Shown in pieces: positions 1 to 7,450 of a stretch of 64,000 nt of DNA. The first letter of the stretch is position 1. Every line of letters starts with the position of its first letter. Made by a program: the position numbers and the translations under genes. Origin of the DNA: Xanthomonas massiliensis. GTDB taxonomy: Bacteria; Pseudomonadota; Gammaproteobacteria; Xanthomonadales; Xanthomonadaceae. A model generated the notes under the pieces. It ran no database searches. It had not been told where the DNA came from and worked only from the letters and a program-made list of their open reading frames with translations. Where the stretch lies: NCBI RefSeq assembly GCF_900018785.1, contig NZ_FCOY01000007.1, positions 372,001 to 436,000 on the forward strand. Direction: 5' to 3'.

Positions 1-448
1 TGATCGCCTCGAGCTGGCCGGCGATCAGCTCGCTGCGGTCGCCCGAGACCAGCTGCTGCAGCGTGCGCGAGTTGATCTGGTTGCGCAGCGAGTCGGTGAT
101 GATCGGCGCCAGGCGCGCATCGGCCACGCGCTCGTCGCCGCCGGTGGCGCGGTAGAACGCGCGCACATCGGAGATGTGGCCAATGGCGAAGAAGTCCACG
201 CTCACGTCCTTCTGCTCGGCGGTGAAGTAGCGCGCCGGCGCGGTGTCGAGCACCTTGTTGCGGCGATCGAACAGGCGCACCGACTCCACCAGCGGCACCT
301 TGAAATGCAGGCCGGGCTCGACGTCGGCCCGCACCACGCGGCCCAGGTTGAGGACCATCGCGGTCTGGTCCTCGCGCACCACGTAGACCGAACCGAACAG
401 CGCCAGCAGCACCGCCACGGCCAGGCCGATCAAGATCGAATTCCTCAT
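1..448 (-). CDS. hflC: HflC, FtsH-modulating membrane protein (partial, C-terminus beyond window)
   Basis: HflC pairs with HflK in a periplasm-facing inner-membrane complex that restrains the FtsH protease. The visible 149 residues start with MRNSILIGLAVAV, a single N-terminal membrane segment (about residues 4-22), and continue into the SPFH/band-7 domain (REDQTAMVLNLG, then RYFTAEQKDVSVDFFAIG). The ATG at 448 overlaps the hflK stop as ATGA, so the two genes are translationally coupled, as is usual for this pair. The C-terminal part lies beyond the left edge. Identification rests on the HflK neighbour and the SPFH sequence and is secure. Confidence 0.95.
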   Translation of the reverse strand, partial: MRNSILIGLAVAVLLALFGSVYVVREDQTAMVLNLGRVVRADVEPGLHFKVPLVESVRLFDRRNKVLDTAPARYFTAEQKDVSVDFFAIGHISDVRAFYRATGGDERVADARLAPIITDSLRNQINSRTLQQLVSGDRSELIAGQLEAI

Positions 449-1578
449 GGCTGGACCTCCTCGCGTCCGCTAGGGCGCGGCCCGCGTTCCGGATTGCGGA
501 TCGGCTCGGCCGACGCACCCTCCTGCAACGCCGGCAGCAGCGTGCCCGGCGGCAACGGCCCGGGCGTGGCCTGCCCGGCGGCGGCCGGCGCACCGGTGTT
601 GCCGCTGCCGGGCATCGGCACGTAGATCAGCGGCTTGCCGTCGCCGCCGATCACCTTGCGGTTCTCGGCCAGCACCTGCTGCACCGTCTCCAGCCACAGG
701 CGCTTGCGGGTGACCTCCGGGGCGTTCTTGTACTGCTGCTGCAGCAGGGTGAAGCGCTCGGCGTCGCCGTCGGCCTTGGCGATCACCGCCTCCTTGTAGC
801 CCTCGGCGGTGGTGCGGGTACGCGCCGCCTGGCCACGCGCCTCGGGCACCACCTTGGCGGCGTAGGCCTGGGCCTCGTTGATCAGCCGCTCCTTGACCTG
901 CTGGGCACCGTTGACCTCGTCGAAGGCCGGCTTGACCTCCTCCGGCGGGCGCGCGTCGGGCAGGGTCACGCCGGTCACCACCAGGCCGGTGCGGTAGGCG
1001 TTGAGCGAGGCCTGCAGGCGTTCCTTGGCGGCGGTGGCCAGCGGCCCGCGGTTGTTGAGCACCATGTTCAGCTCCGAACGGCCGACCTGCTCGCGCACCG
1101 CGCTCTGCGCGGCCTGCTGCAGCACCTGGTCGGCATCGCGCGAGCCGAACAGGTAGGTACGCGGGTCGTCGATGCGGTACTGCACGTTCAGCGCCACGGT
1201 GACGATGTTCTCGTCGCGGGTCAGTACCGGCACCTGGTTGGAGAAGGTCTTGATCTCGGTGGCGTTGACCTTGCGCACCGACTCGATCGGCCAGGGCAGC
1301 TTGAAGTTGGGGCCGGGCGGCAGGATGCGCGAGAACTGGCCGAAGCGCAGCACCACGCCGCGCTGCTGCTCGCCGATCAGCTGGAAGCTGGAGAACGCCA
1401 GCAGCACCACCACGGCGATGACGATCCAGCGCGCGATGCCGCCGTCGAGCAGGTCCTTGAGTGGCCCGGGCAATCCGTTCCAGCCGTTCCAGCCATTGCC
1501 GCCGCGCGGACGCGGCGCGCCGGGTCCGTTGGAATCCGGGCCGTTTCCGCCCTTGCTGCCGGGTGTGTTCCAGGCCAT
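445..1578 (-). CDS. hflK: HflK, FtsH-modulating SPFH protein
   Basis: HflK forms the HflKC cage around FtsH and tunes degradation of sigma-32, SecY and other membrane substrates. The 377-residue protein has a Gly/Asn/Pro-rich cytoplasmic N-terminus (about residues 1-45), a membrane helix near 50-68 (WIVIAVVVLLAFSSFQLI), then a band-7/SPFH domain with the typical GVVLRFGQF and a coiled-coil-prone Ala/Gln/Glu region, and a variable Pro/Ala tail. This matches the family in length and order. It is the first gene of hflKC. A sigma-32-like promoter lies about 75-100 bp upstream (1653-1680), which would tie expression to heat shock. Confidence 0.95.
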   Translation of the reverse strand: MAWNTPGSKGGNGPDSNGPGAPRPRGGNGWNGWNGLPGPLKDLLDGGIARWIVIAVVVLLAFSSFQLIGEQQRGVVLRFGQFSRILPPGPNFKLPWPIESVRKVNATEIKTFSNQVPVLTRDENIVTVALNVQYRIDDPRTYLFGSRDADQVLQQAAQSAVREQVGRSELNMVLNNRGPLATAAKERLQASLNAYRTGLVVTGVTLPDARPPEEVKPAFDEVNGAQQVKERLINEAQAYAAKVVPEARGQAARTRTTAEGYKEAVIAKADGDAERFTLLQQQYKNAPEVTRKRLWLETVQQVLAENRKVIGGDGKPLIYVPMPGSGNTGAPAAAGQATPGPLPPGTLLPALQEGASAEPIRNPERGPRPSGREEVQP

Positions 1579-1652
1579 GCACGCTCCGTATCTGGGGACG
1601 CCGGCGGGTACATCCCGCGACGCCGGCCGGTAAGTCGGCCGTCGATTCTACT

Positions 1653-1680
1653 AGATGGGGACAGACCGTCCCTTTACGAG
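1653..1680 (-). promoter_or_regulatory. Candidate sigma-32 (heat-shock) promoter for hflKC
   Basis: On the minus strand CTCGTAA (1680-1674), a 13-bp spacer and CCCCATCT (1660-1653) match the known sigma-32 consensus CTTGAAA-N(13-14)-CCCCATNT at 5 of 7 and 8 of 8 positions. The predicted start is near 1645, giving a leader of about 67 nt before hflK. The assignment is by motif only; the -35 half is weak. Confidence 0.5.
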
Positions 1681-1719
1681 AGGCTATCTTGGCCGTTCCT
1701 TTCCCGGACAGGGCCCGTC

Positions 1720-2715
1720 ATGACCGTTCCGCATACCTTCCGCGTCCTGCGCATCCGCGACGACGAGGCCGGCTACCGCAGCGCCATCGAGCCGGCCACG
1801 CTGGACGAACTCTCCCCCGGCGAGATCGTGCTGCGCACCGAGTGGTCCTCGGTCAACTACAAGGATGCCCTGGCCGGCACCGGCGAGGGCAAGATCCTGC
1901 GTCGCTTCCCGCTGGTGGGCGGCATCGACGTGGCCGGCCACGTGGTCGCTTCGCGCGATCCGGCCTGGCGCGAGGGCGATGCGGTGATCGCCACCGGCTG
2001 CGGCCTGAGCGAGACCCGCGACGGCGGCTACGGCGAGTACGTGCGCCTGGAATCGCGCGCGGCGATCGCACCGCCGCCCGGACTGGGCCTGCGCGAGGCC
2101 ATGATCATCGGCACCGCCGGCTTCACCGCCGCGCTGGCGCTGTTCCGGCTGCGCGAGAACCGGCAGACCCCGGCGCACGGCCCGCTGGCGGTCACCGGCG
2201 CCACCGGCGGGGTCGGGTCGCTGGCGGTGGACATCTTCAGCCGCGCCGGCTTCGAGGTGCACGCCATCAGCGGCAAGGCCGACCACGCCGACTACCTGCG
2301 CACCCTGGGTGCCACCCAGGTGCTGGGCCGGGACGTGCTGCAGACCGCGCGGCCGCTGGAGTCGGTGCGCTTCGGCGGCGGCCTGGACAACGTCGGCGGG
2401 CCGATGCTGGCCAGCCTGCTGGCGCAGACCGCGCCCTACGGCAACGTCGCCGCGGCCGGCATGGCCGCCTCGCCCAGGCTGGACATGACGGTGATGCCGT
2501 TCATCCTGCGCGGCGTGGGCCTGCTGGGCATCGGGTCCTCGGGCACCGCGCGCGACATCCGCGAGCGCATCTGGCAGCACCTGGGCGATGACTGGAAGCC
2601 CGCCCACCTGGACGTCATCTGCACCGGCGAGACCACCCTGGACGGCCTGCCGCAGGCGTTCGCGCGGATGCTGGCCGGGGGCGCCATCGGACGGACGGTC
2701 GTGCGGCTGGCCTAG
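1720..2715 (+). CDS. AcuI/YhdH-type zinc-independent medium-chain reductase (acrylyl-CoA reductase family)
   Basis: A 331-residue medium-chain dehydrogenase/reductase of the YhdH/AcuI group, which reduces acrylyl-CoA to propionyl-CoA with NADPH or acts as a quinone reductase. Family hallmarks are SSVNYKDALAGTG near residue 45, FPLVGGIDVAGHV near 62, and the nucleotide-binding VTGATGGVGSLAVDIF near 164. The zinc ligands of true alcohol dehydrogenases are absent. It is a single gene, divergent from hflK, with no strong Shine-Dalgarno before the ATG. The substrate in this organism is not shown by context; the family assignment is firm. Confidence 0.85.
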   Translation: MTVPHTFRVLRIRDDEAGYRSAIEPATLDELSPGEIVLRTEWSSVNYKDALAGTGEGKILRRFPLVGGIDVAGHVVASRDPAWREGDAVIATGCGLSETRDGGYGEYVRLESRAAIAPPPGLGLREAMIIGTAGFTAALALFRLRENRQTPAHGPLAVTGATGGVGSLAVDIFSRAGFEVHAISGKADHADYLRTLGATQVLGRDVLQTARPLESVRFGGGLDNVGGPMLASLLAQTAPYGNVAAAGMAASPRLDMTVMPFILRGVGLLGIGSSGTARDIRERIWQHLGDDWKPAHLDVICTGETTLDGLPQAFARMLAGGAIGRTVVRLA

Positions 2716-2808
2716 GCGGGCGCCGCCGCCGCGCCAGGCGCTTTGCTGGCCCGCACGTGCTCGCTAGACTCCCCGCACTACCGAGGGGGACGAGGGGGGA
2801 ACCTGAAC

Positions 2809-3180
2809 ATGGCACGCATCCTGATCGTGGACGATTCGCCGGTGCAACTGCTCGGCATACAGCGCATCGTCGAGAAGCTCGGGCACGAGACCCTGACCGC
2901 CACCGACGGCGCCGCCGGGGTGGAGGTGGCGCGCTCGCAGCTGCCGGACCTGGTGCTGATGGACGTGGTGATGCCCAACCTCAACGGCTTCCAGGCCACC
3001 CGCACGCTCAAGCGCGACCCGGCCACCGAGGCCATCCCGGTGGTGCTGGTCACCACCAAGGACCAGGACACGGACCGCATGTGGGGCATGCGCCAGGGCG
3101 CCAAGGCCTACATCACCAAGCCGTTCTCCGAGGACGAGCTGTCCGAGGTGATCGAGCGGGTGTTCTCCGGCGTCGAATGA
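2809..3180 (+). CDS. Stand-alone response regulator receiver, PilH-like
   Basis: A 123-residue single-domain CheY-like receiver. The acidic pocket (D8, D9), phospho-acceptor D52 in LVLMDVVMP, the conserved T in LVTTKDQ and K in ITKPF are all present, and no output domain follows. The start MARILIVDDSP and the segment PNLNGFQATRTLKRD closely resemble PilH of the Pil-Chp twitching-motility system. An ATG at 2809 preceded by GAGGGGGGAA is preferred over an earlier in-frame start at 2743 that would add 22 residues outside the domain. No pil or chp genes are adjacent, so its role as PilH is a family inference; it may serve another sensor. Confidence 0.8.
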   Translation: MARILIVDDSPVQLLGIQRIVEKLGHETLTATDGAAGVEVARSQLPDLVLMDVVMPNLNGFQATRTLKRDPATEAIPVVLVTTKDQDTDRMWGMRQGAKAYITKPFSEDELSEVIERVFSGVE

Positions 3181-3237
3181 CGCCGGCCGCCGCGCCGGCC
3201 ATCGGCCCCGGCGCGCGCACCGCGCTCCCCCGACATG

Positions 3238-3267
3238 GCGAAGGCCCGGCACAGGCCGGGCCTTCGC
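3238..3267. terminator. Bidirectional terminator between pilH-like gene and cbpA
   Basis: A perfect 13-bp stem (GCGAAGGCCCGGC and its complement) with an ACAG loop lies between the convergent genes. There is no long T-run on either side, so termination may depend on the stem or be bidirectional. Confidence 0.75.
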
Positions 3268-3305
3268 CCACTCGATGCCTGGGCCCGCCGACCGGCGGTG
3301 CCGGC

Positions 3306-4190
3306 CTACTTCTCGCCGAAGGCCTTGGCCAGGGTCTGGTAGGCCTTGCGCTGGGCCTCGGTCCTGGCCTGCGGCGCCACCACCTCCAGCTCGACGATCT
3401 GGTCGCCCGGCGGCGTTCCCGGCAGGCCGCGGCCGCGCAGGCGCAGCTTGCGCCCGGCATCGGAATCGGCCGGCACCTTCAGCTCCACGCTGCCGCCCAG
3501 GGTCGGCACGCTGATGGTGGTGCCCAGCGCCGCCTGCCACGGGGTCACCGGCAGGGTGTAGAGGATGTTGCGCCCGTCCACCTCGAACTGCGGGTGGGCG
3601 GCGTACTCGATCTCCAGCAGCAGGTTGCCGCCGCCGTTGCCCTGCCCGGACAGGCGGATCACCTGGCCGGGGCGGATGCCCTTGGGGATCTTCACGTCCA
3701 GCTGCTTGCCGTTGACGGTGATGCGCAGGCTGCCGCCGTTGTAGACCGTGTCCAGCGGCACCGACAGCCGCGCCCGGGTATCGCCGCGCGGCGCCGCCCC
3801 GCCGCCGCCGAAGCCGGCGCCGCCGCGGGCACCGCGCTGGCGCGCGAACAGGCTCTCGAAGAAGTCCGAGAAGCCGCCGCCGTCGCCGCCGTGGCCGAAC
3901 ACCTCGTCGAAATCGAAGCCCTGCTGGCCGCCGCCGAAGTTGGGCGGGGTCTGGAATTCCTCGCCGGGCCGGTAGCCCTGCGCGCGCAACTGGTCGTAGG
4001 CGGCCCGCTTTTGCGGGTCGCGCAGCGCCTCGTAGGCCTCGTTGACCGCCTTGAACTTCTCCTCGGCCCCCGGCTCCTTGCTCACGTCCGGGTGGTACTT
4101 GCGCGCCAGGCGGCGGTAGGCGGTCTTGATCTCCGCCTCGCCTGCGCTGGGTTCCACGCCCAGGGTCGCGTAGTAATCCTTGAATTCCAT
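3306..4190 (-). CDS. cbpA: CbpA-type DnaJ co-chaperone / curved-DNA-binding protein
   Basis: A 294-residue class B J-protein that stimulates DnaK; E. coli CbpA also binds curved DNA in stationary phase. An N-terminal J-domain carries HPD at residues 33-35 (KYHPDVSKEP), followed by a Gly/Phe-rich linker (GGGQQGFDFDEVFGHGGDGGGF) and two beta-rich C-terminal substrate domains with RLSGQGNGGG and KLRLRGRGLPG. No zinc-finger cysteines are present, which separates it from DnaJ. A GAGGTG Shine-Dalgarno precedes the ATG. It lies downstream of hsp20 on the same strand, with the hsp20 terminator T-run ending only about 10 nt before its start codon. Confidence 0.92.
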   Translation of the reverse strand: MEFKDYYATLGVEPSAGEAEIKTAYRRLARKYHPDVSKEPGAEEKFKAVNEAYEALRDPQKRAAYDQLRAQGYRPGEEFQTPPNFGGGQQGFDFDEVFGHGGDGGGFSDFFESLFARQRGARGGAGFGGGGAAPRGDTRARLSVPLDTVYNGGSLRITVNGKQLDVKIPKGIRPGQVIRLSGQGNGGGNLLLEIEYAAHPQFEVDGRNILYTLPVTPWQAALGTTISVPTLGGSVELKVPADSDAGRKLRLRGRGLPGTPPGDQIVELEVVAPQARTEAQRKAYQTLAKAFGEK

Positions 4191-4199
4191 CCATCACCT

Positions 4200-4233
4200 C
4201 AAAAAAAGGCCCGTTGCCATGCGGCGACGGGCC
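4200..4233 (-). terminator. hsp20 terminator abutting the cbpA ribosome-binding site
   Basis: On the minus strand an 11-bp stem (arms 4233-4223 and 4218-4208, one G-T pair) with a 4-nt loop is followed by seven Ts, a textbook intrinsic terminator. The T-run runs straight into the GAGGTG of cbpA. A second perfect 11-bp stem (4253-4281) lies just upstream. The arrangement suggests partial read-through into cbpA. Confidence 0.85.
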
Positions 4234-4316
4234 GGAATGCGTTGGCATCGGACCGACCGGCCCATTCTACGGGCCGGTCGGCACGGCGGCGTGAGCCGGC
4301 CGTGGAGAGCGCCACG

Positions 4317-4802
4317 TCACTGTACCGACGTGCTCGTTCCTTCCACCGTGCCGCCGCTGCCCACCTCGATGCGGCGCGGCGTGCTGGCCGGCTTCTTCGG
4401 GATGCGGATCTCCAGCACCCCGTTGTGGCCACGGGCGGTGATGCCCTCGCCGTCGGCGCTGTCGGGCAGCGCGAAGCGACGATAGAAGCTGCCGTAGCGG
4501 CGCTCCACCCGCGAGAAGTGCTCGCCGCCGCTGGACACCTCGCTCTTGCGCTCGCCCTTGATCGACAGGATGCCCTTGTCCATCTCGACCTGGATGTCGG
4601 CCGGATCGATGCCCGGCAGGTCGGCGTAGAGCACGAACCGGTCCGGCTCTTCCTTGATGTCCACGCGCGGCACCCACTGCGCGGTCACCACCGCGGATTC
4701 GTCCGCGTCGGCGGCGGGTTCGAGGAACTGCTCGAACACCTTGTTGAGTTCGTTCTTGAAAGCGGCCTGCGACGGCCACTGGCGATAACGCATGACGTTC
4801 AT
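4317..4802 (-). CDS. Small heat-shock protein Hsp20 / alpha-crystallin family
   Basis: A 161-residue small heat-shock protein, an ATP-independent holdase. The alpha-crystallin domain runs from about residue 50 to 150 (PRVDIKEEPDRFVLYADLPGIDPADIQVEMDKG at its start) and ends with the family motif GVLEIRIPKKP; the C-terminal IPK motif needed for oligomerisation is present. The ATG at 4802 is chosen because a perfect AGGAGGT lies 7 nt upstream; an in-frame start at 4820 would add six residues with no such site. A good sigma-32 promoter lies at 4873-4900. It may be co-expressed with cbpA. Confidence 0.93.
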   Translation of the reverse strand: MNVMRYRQWPSQAAFKNELNKVFEQFLEPAADADESAVVTAQWVPRVDIKEEPDRFVLYADLPGIDPADIQVEMDKGILSIKGERKSEVSSGGEHFSRVERRYGSFYRRFALPDSADGEGITARGHNGVLEIRIPKKPASTPRRIEVGSGGTVEGTSTSVQ

Positions 4803-4872
4803 GGTTGACCTCCTAGACACGTCCTGTTGAAGGATGCGGGAAGCGTCCGGGACGCCTCCCCCGATGCCGCAT

Positions 4873-4900
4873 AGATGGCGCCTGGCCGGGGATTTTCAAG
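4873..4900 (-). promoter_or_regulatory. Sigma-32 heat-shock promoter of hsp20
   Basis: On the minus strand CTTGAAA (4900-4894) is an exact -35 element. A 13-bp spacer and CGCCATCT (4880-4873; 7 of 8 to CCCCATNT) complete a strong sigma-32 promoter. The leader would be about 60 nt. The position directly before a small heat-shock gene supports it. Confidence 0.82.
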
Positions 4901-4965
4901 ACCTTGACGCGGCTTTCCGCCGGCCCGGGCGACACTGCCAGTTCCAGACCGCAGGCGGAGGATCC

Positions 4966-5448
4966 ATGCCCATCCAGATCGGCGAGCCCATCCCCGAGGT
5001 CACCGTCAAGCGCATCCGCGAGGGGATCGAGACCAAGGACACCCAGTCGCTGTTCCGCGGCAAGCGCGTGGTCCTGTTCGCCGTGCCGGGGGCGTTCACG
5101 CCGACCTGCTCGGAGAAGCACCTGCCCGGCTTCATCGCCCGCTTCGAGGACTTCCGCCGCCGCGGCATCGAGGTGTACTGCATGGCCGTCAACGACCCGT
5201 TCGTGATGCGGGCCTGGGCACAGGATCGCAAGGTGCCGGCCGGCCTGCAGATGCTCTCCGACGGCAACGGCGACCTCACCCGCGCGATGGGCATGGAGAT
5301 CGACGCCAGCAGTTCCGGCATGGGCATGCGCTGCCGCCGCTTCGCCCTGTATGCCGAGGACGGCGTGGTGCGTGCCCTGTACGTCGAGGAGCCGGGCGAA
5401 TTCCAGGTGTCCGGCGCGGACTACCTGCTCGCCCACCTGCCGACCTGA
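4966..5448 (+). CDS. Peroxiredoxin, Prx5/TSA type
   Basis: A 160-residue thiol peroxidase of the Prx5 subgroup that reduces peroxides with thioredoxin or glutaredoxin. The peroxidatic cysteine is C48 in PGAFTPTCSEKHLPGF; further cysteines at about 72 and in RCRRF could act as resolving residues. The sequence IPEVTVKRI...LFRGKRVVLFAVPGAFTPTCS is diagnostic. The ATG at 4966 has GGAGG upstream; a longer frame from 4834 would add residues from the hsp20 promoter region and is rejected. A ferritin-like gene follows 40 nt later, suggesting an oxidative-stress pair. Confidence 0.9.
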   Translation: MPIQIGEPIPEVTVKRIREGIETKDTQSLFRGKRVVLFAVPGAFTPTCSEKHLPGFIARFEDFRRRGIEVYCMAVNDPFVMRAWAQDRKVPAGLQMLSDGNGDLTRAMGMEIDASSSGMGMRCRRFALYAEDGVVRALYVEEPGEFQVSGADYLLAHLPT

Positions 5449-5488
5449 TCCCCTTTCCGTTCCACCCGATCCACCAGGAGGCCAGCCG

Positions 5489-6061
5489 ATGAGTTCCAAG
5501 CCAGCCAGCAAGACCAGCAAGCCGACCGACGCCCACTTCACCCCGACCGCCCAGTTGCGCGCCAACGCGCGCAAGAGCATCGAGGACGGTGCGGTCACCC
5601 GCAGCTACAACGCCGACCGCGAGACGGTACTGCGCCTGCTCAACGAGGCGCTGGCCACCGAATGGGTGTGCGTGCTGCGCTACTACCGCCACTATTTCAT
5701 GGCCAAGGGCATGCTCGCCGATTCGGTGAAGGCCGAGTTCCTCGAACACGCCCAGCAGGAGCAGGCCCACGCCAACCGCCTGGCCGAGCGCATCGTCCAG
5801 CTCGGCGGCGAGCCCGACCTCGATCCGGACACGCTCAGCGGTCGCTCGCACGCCGAATACCAGGAAGGCACCGACCTGCGCGACATGGTCCGCGAGAACC
5901 TGGTGGCCGAGCGCATCGCCATCGACAGCTATCGCGAGATGATCAACTTCGTCGGCGACAAGGACACCACCACCAAGCGCATCCTCGAGGACATCCTGGC
6001 GCAGGAGGAAGAGCACGCCGACGAATTCGCCGACCTGCTCGACGGCTGGATCGGCAGCTGA
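5489..6061 (+). CDS. Ferritin-like / bacterioferritin-family diiron protein
   Basis: A 190-residue four-helix ferritin-like protein. Two Glu...ExxH sets typical of a diiron centre are visible: E in LLNEALATEW with EQAH in HAQQEQAHANRL, then E in LVAERIAIDSY with EEEH in LAQEEEHADEF. No haem-ligand methionine can be assigned. A strong AGGAGG precedes the ATG at 5489. It follows the peroxiredoxin by 40 nt and probably shares its transcript, consistent with iron sequestration and peroxide defence acting together. The exact subfamily (bacterioferritin-like versus Dps-like) is unresolved. Confidence 0.82.
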   Translation: MSSKPASKTSKPTDAHFTPTAQLRANARKSIEDGAVTRSYNADRETVLRLLNEALATEWVCVLRYYRHYFMAKGMLADSVKAEFLEHAQQEQAHANRLAERIVQLGGEPDLDPDTLSGRSHAEYQEGTDLRDMVRENLVAERIAIDSYREMINFVGDKDTTTKRILEDILAQEEEHADEFADLLDGWIGS

Positions 6062-6109
6062 GGCGGCCGCCGTGGCCGCGCGCGGCGGCGCCGTCCGCCG
6101 CGGCGTGCC

Positions 6110-7450
6110 TCAGGCCGCGGCCGGATGGAAGCGCAGCGTGGCCACCACGCCGCGCTCGGCCCCGGGCCTGACGCTGACCCGCCAGCCGTACAGGTCGCAC
6201 AGCCGGCTGACGATCGACAGGCCGATGCCGCCGCCCTGCGACTGCCCGGCATGGGTGCCGCGGTAGCCGCGCTGGAACAGCTTGGCCGCGTCCTCCTCGC
6301 TCAGTCCCGGCCCGGTGTCGGCCACCTGCACCGCATCGTCGAGCACGGTCACGGTGACCCCGCCCTCCTGGGTGTACTTGACGGCGTTGCCGATCAGGTT
6401 GCCCAGCGCCACCGACAGCGCCGACTCCGGCGCCTGGATCACCAGCGCATGATTGCCCTCCAGGCGCAGCTCGAGCTTCTTGCCGCCGAGCTGGGCCCGG
6501 TGCGATTCCAGCAGTTGCTCGGCGACCCGGGCGACGTTGCTGCTGCCCGGGCCCCGCTCGTTGCGCGACAGCAGCAGCAGCGCGCCGATCAGGTCCGAGC
6601 ACTGCTGCTCGGCGCGCTGGATGCGCTGCAACCGCTGCAGGATCTTGGGATCCAAGCTCGGCCGCGCCAGCAGCAGCTCGGTGGCGCCGCGGATCACCGC
6701 CAGCGGCGTGCGCAGTTCGTGGCTGACATCGGCGTTGAACTCGCGGTCGCGCTGCACCACTTCGGTCAGGCGGCTCGAATAGTCGTCCAGCGCCTCGGCC
6801 AGCTGGCCGACCTCGTCGTCGGGGAATTGCGGCGCCAGGGCCTTGGGTTCGCTGTCGCCGCCGCGGTAGGCGCGCAGCTTGGCCGCCAGGTCCGATACCG
6901 GCCGCATCACCTTGGCCGCCGACCACCAGCCGATCAACAGCGACAGCACGCTGAACAGCAGCACGGACAGGTACAGCCAGTGCTTGAGCTGCTGCTCGCC
7001 GCGCATGGCCTGGGTGGTGTCGTAGGCGATGAAGAACCAGGCATCCGGCGTCTTGCGCACGCCGACCTTGTAGAAGAACGGCCGTCCGTCGGAGCCGATC
7101 CCGACCATGTTGTGGATGCCGTCCGGCAACCGCTCCCATTCCGGGAAGTCGCGCCGCAGGCCGTCGAGCTTGTCCGGTCGATACAGGAACGCGCGCATCT
7201 GCTGCACCGGCGCCACCACGTCGTGTCCACCGCTGGCCACGTAGCTCTGCCAGGACGCATCGAGGTTGCGATTCATCACGTCCTCGACCAACTGGCTCTC
7301 CACGCGCACGCGGGCCCAGTTGGTCGCGAACGCGAACAGCACGGTCAGCCCCGTGCCGAGCAGCAGGAAGGACAGGATGATGCGGCTGCGCAGGCGGCGA
7401 CGGAAGCGGCCGCGCCGCCGCGCCGGTGCAGCGACCTCCGGCTCAGGCAT
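6110..7450 (-). CDS. Sensor histidine kinase, ColS/VgrS type
   Basis: A 446-residue membrane histidine kinase: Arg-rich N-terminus, membrane helix 1 (about 23-44), periplasmic sensor (45-157), membrane helix 2 (158-176), HAMP (about 178-230), HisKA with H244 in DVSHELRTPL, and HATPase with N box GNLIGNAVKYT and G boxes DTGPGLSEEDA and GGGIGLSIV. Its start overlaps the end of the upstream regulator by 8 nt. The regulator is very like VgrR/ColR of Xanthomonas, so this is probably VgrS/ColS, known there for iron sensing. The periplasmic region is acidic (DFPEWERLPDG), but I cannot identify a clear ExxE iron motif. Confidence 0.85.
   Translation of the reverse strand: MPEPEVAAPARRRGRFRRRLRSRIILSFLLLGTGLTVLFAFATNWARVRVESQLVEDVMNRNLDASWQSYVASGGHDVVAPVQQMRAFLYRPDKLDGLRRDFPEWERLPDGIHNMVGIGSDGRPFFYKVGVRKTPDAWFFIAYDTTQAMRGEQQLKHWLYLSVLLFSVLSLLIGWWSAAKVMRPVSDLAAKLRAYRGGDSEPKALAPQFPDDEVGQLAEALDDYSSRLTEVVQRDREFNADVSHELRTPLAVIRGATELLLARPSLDPKILQRLQRIQRAEQQCSDLIGALLLLSRNERGPGSSNVARVAEQLLESHRAQLGGKKLELRLEGNHALVIQAPESALSVALGNLIGNAVKYTQEGGVTVTVLDDAVQVADTGPGLSEEDAAKLFQRGYRGTHAGQSQGGGIGLSIVSRLCDLYGWRVSVRPGAERGVVATLRFHPAAA

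Noticed and set aside
1657-1673. GGGGACAGACCGTCCC as a REP-type intergenic repeat
   Set aside because: Its reverse strand supplies the CCCCATCT of a well-spaced sigma-32 promoter, no second copy was noticed in the window, and there is no REP-associated transposase.
2757-4808. Very long open frames opposite or out of frame with real genes (for example 683 codons over cbpA/hsp20, and similar ones over lon, the M1 aminopeptidase, ppk and ppiD)
   Set aside because: High GC removes stop codons from shadow frames. These translate to Arg/Ala/Pro/Gly-rich strings without domains, lack ribosome-binding sites, and overlap genes with clear families.
4803-4872. RNA thermometer in the hsp20 leader
   Set aside because: The leader can fold a GCGTCC/GGACGC stem, but I cannot find a convincing pairing that hides the AGGAGG; no ROSE or fourU pattern is evident.
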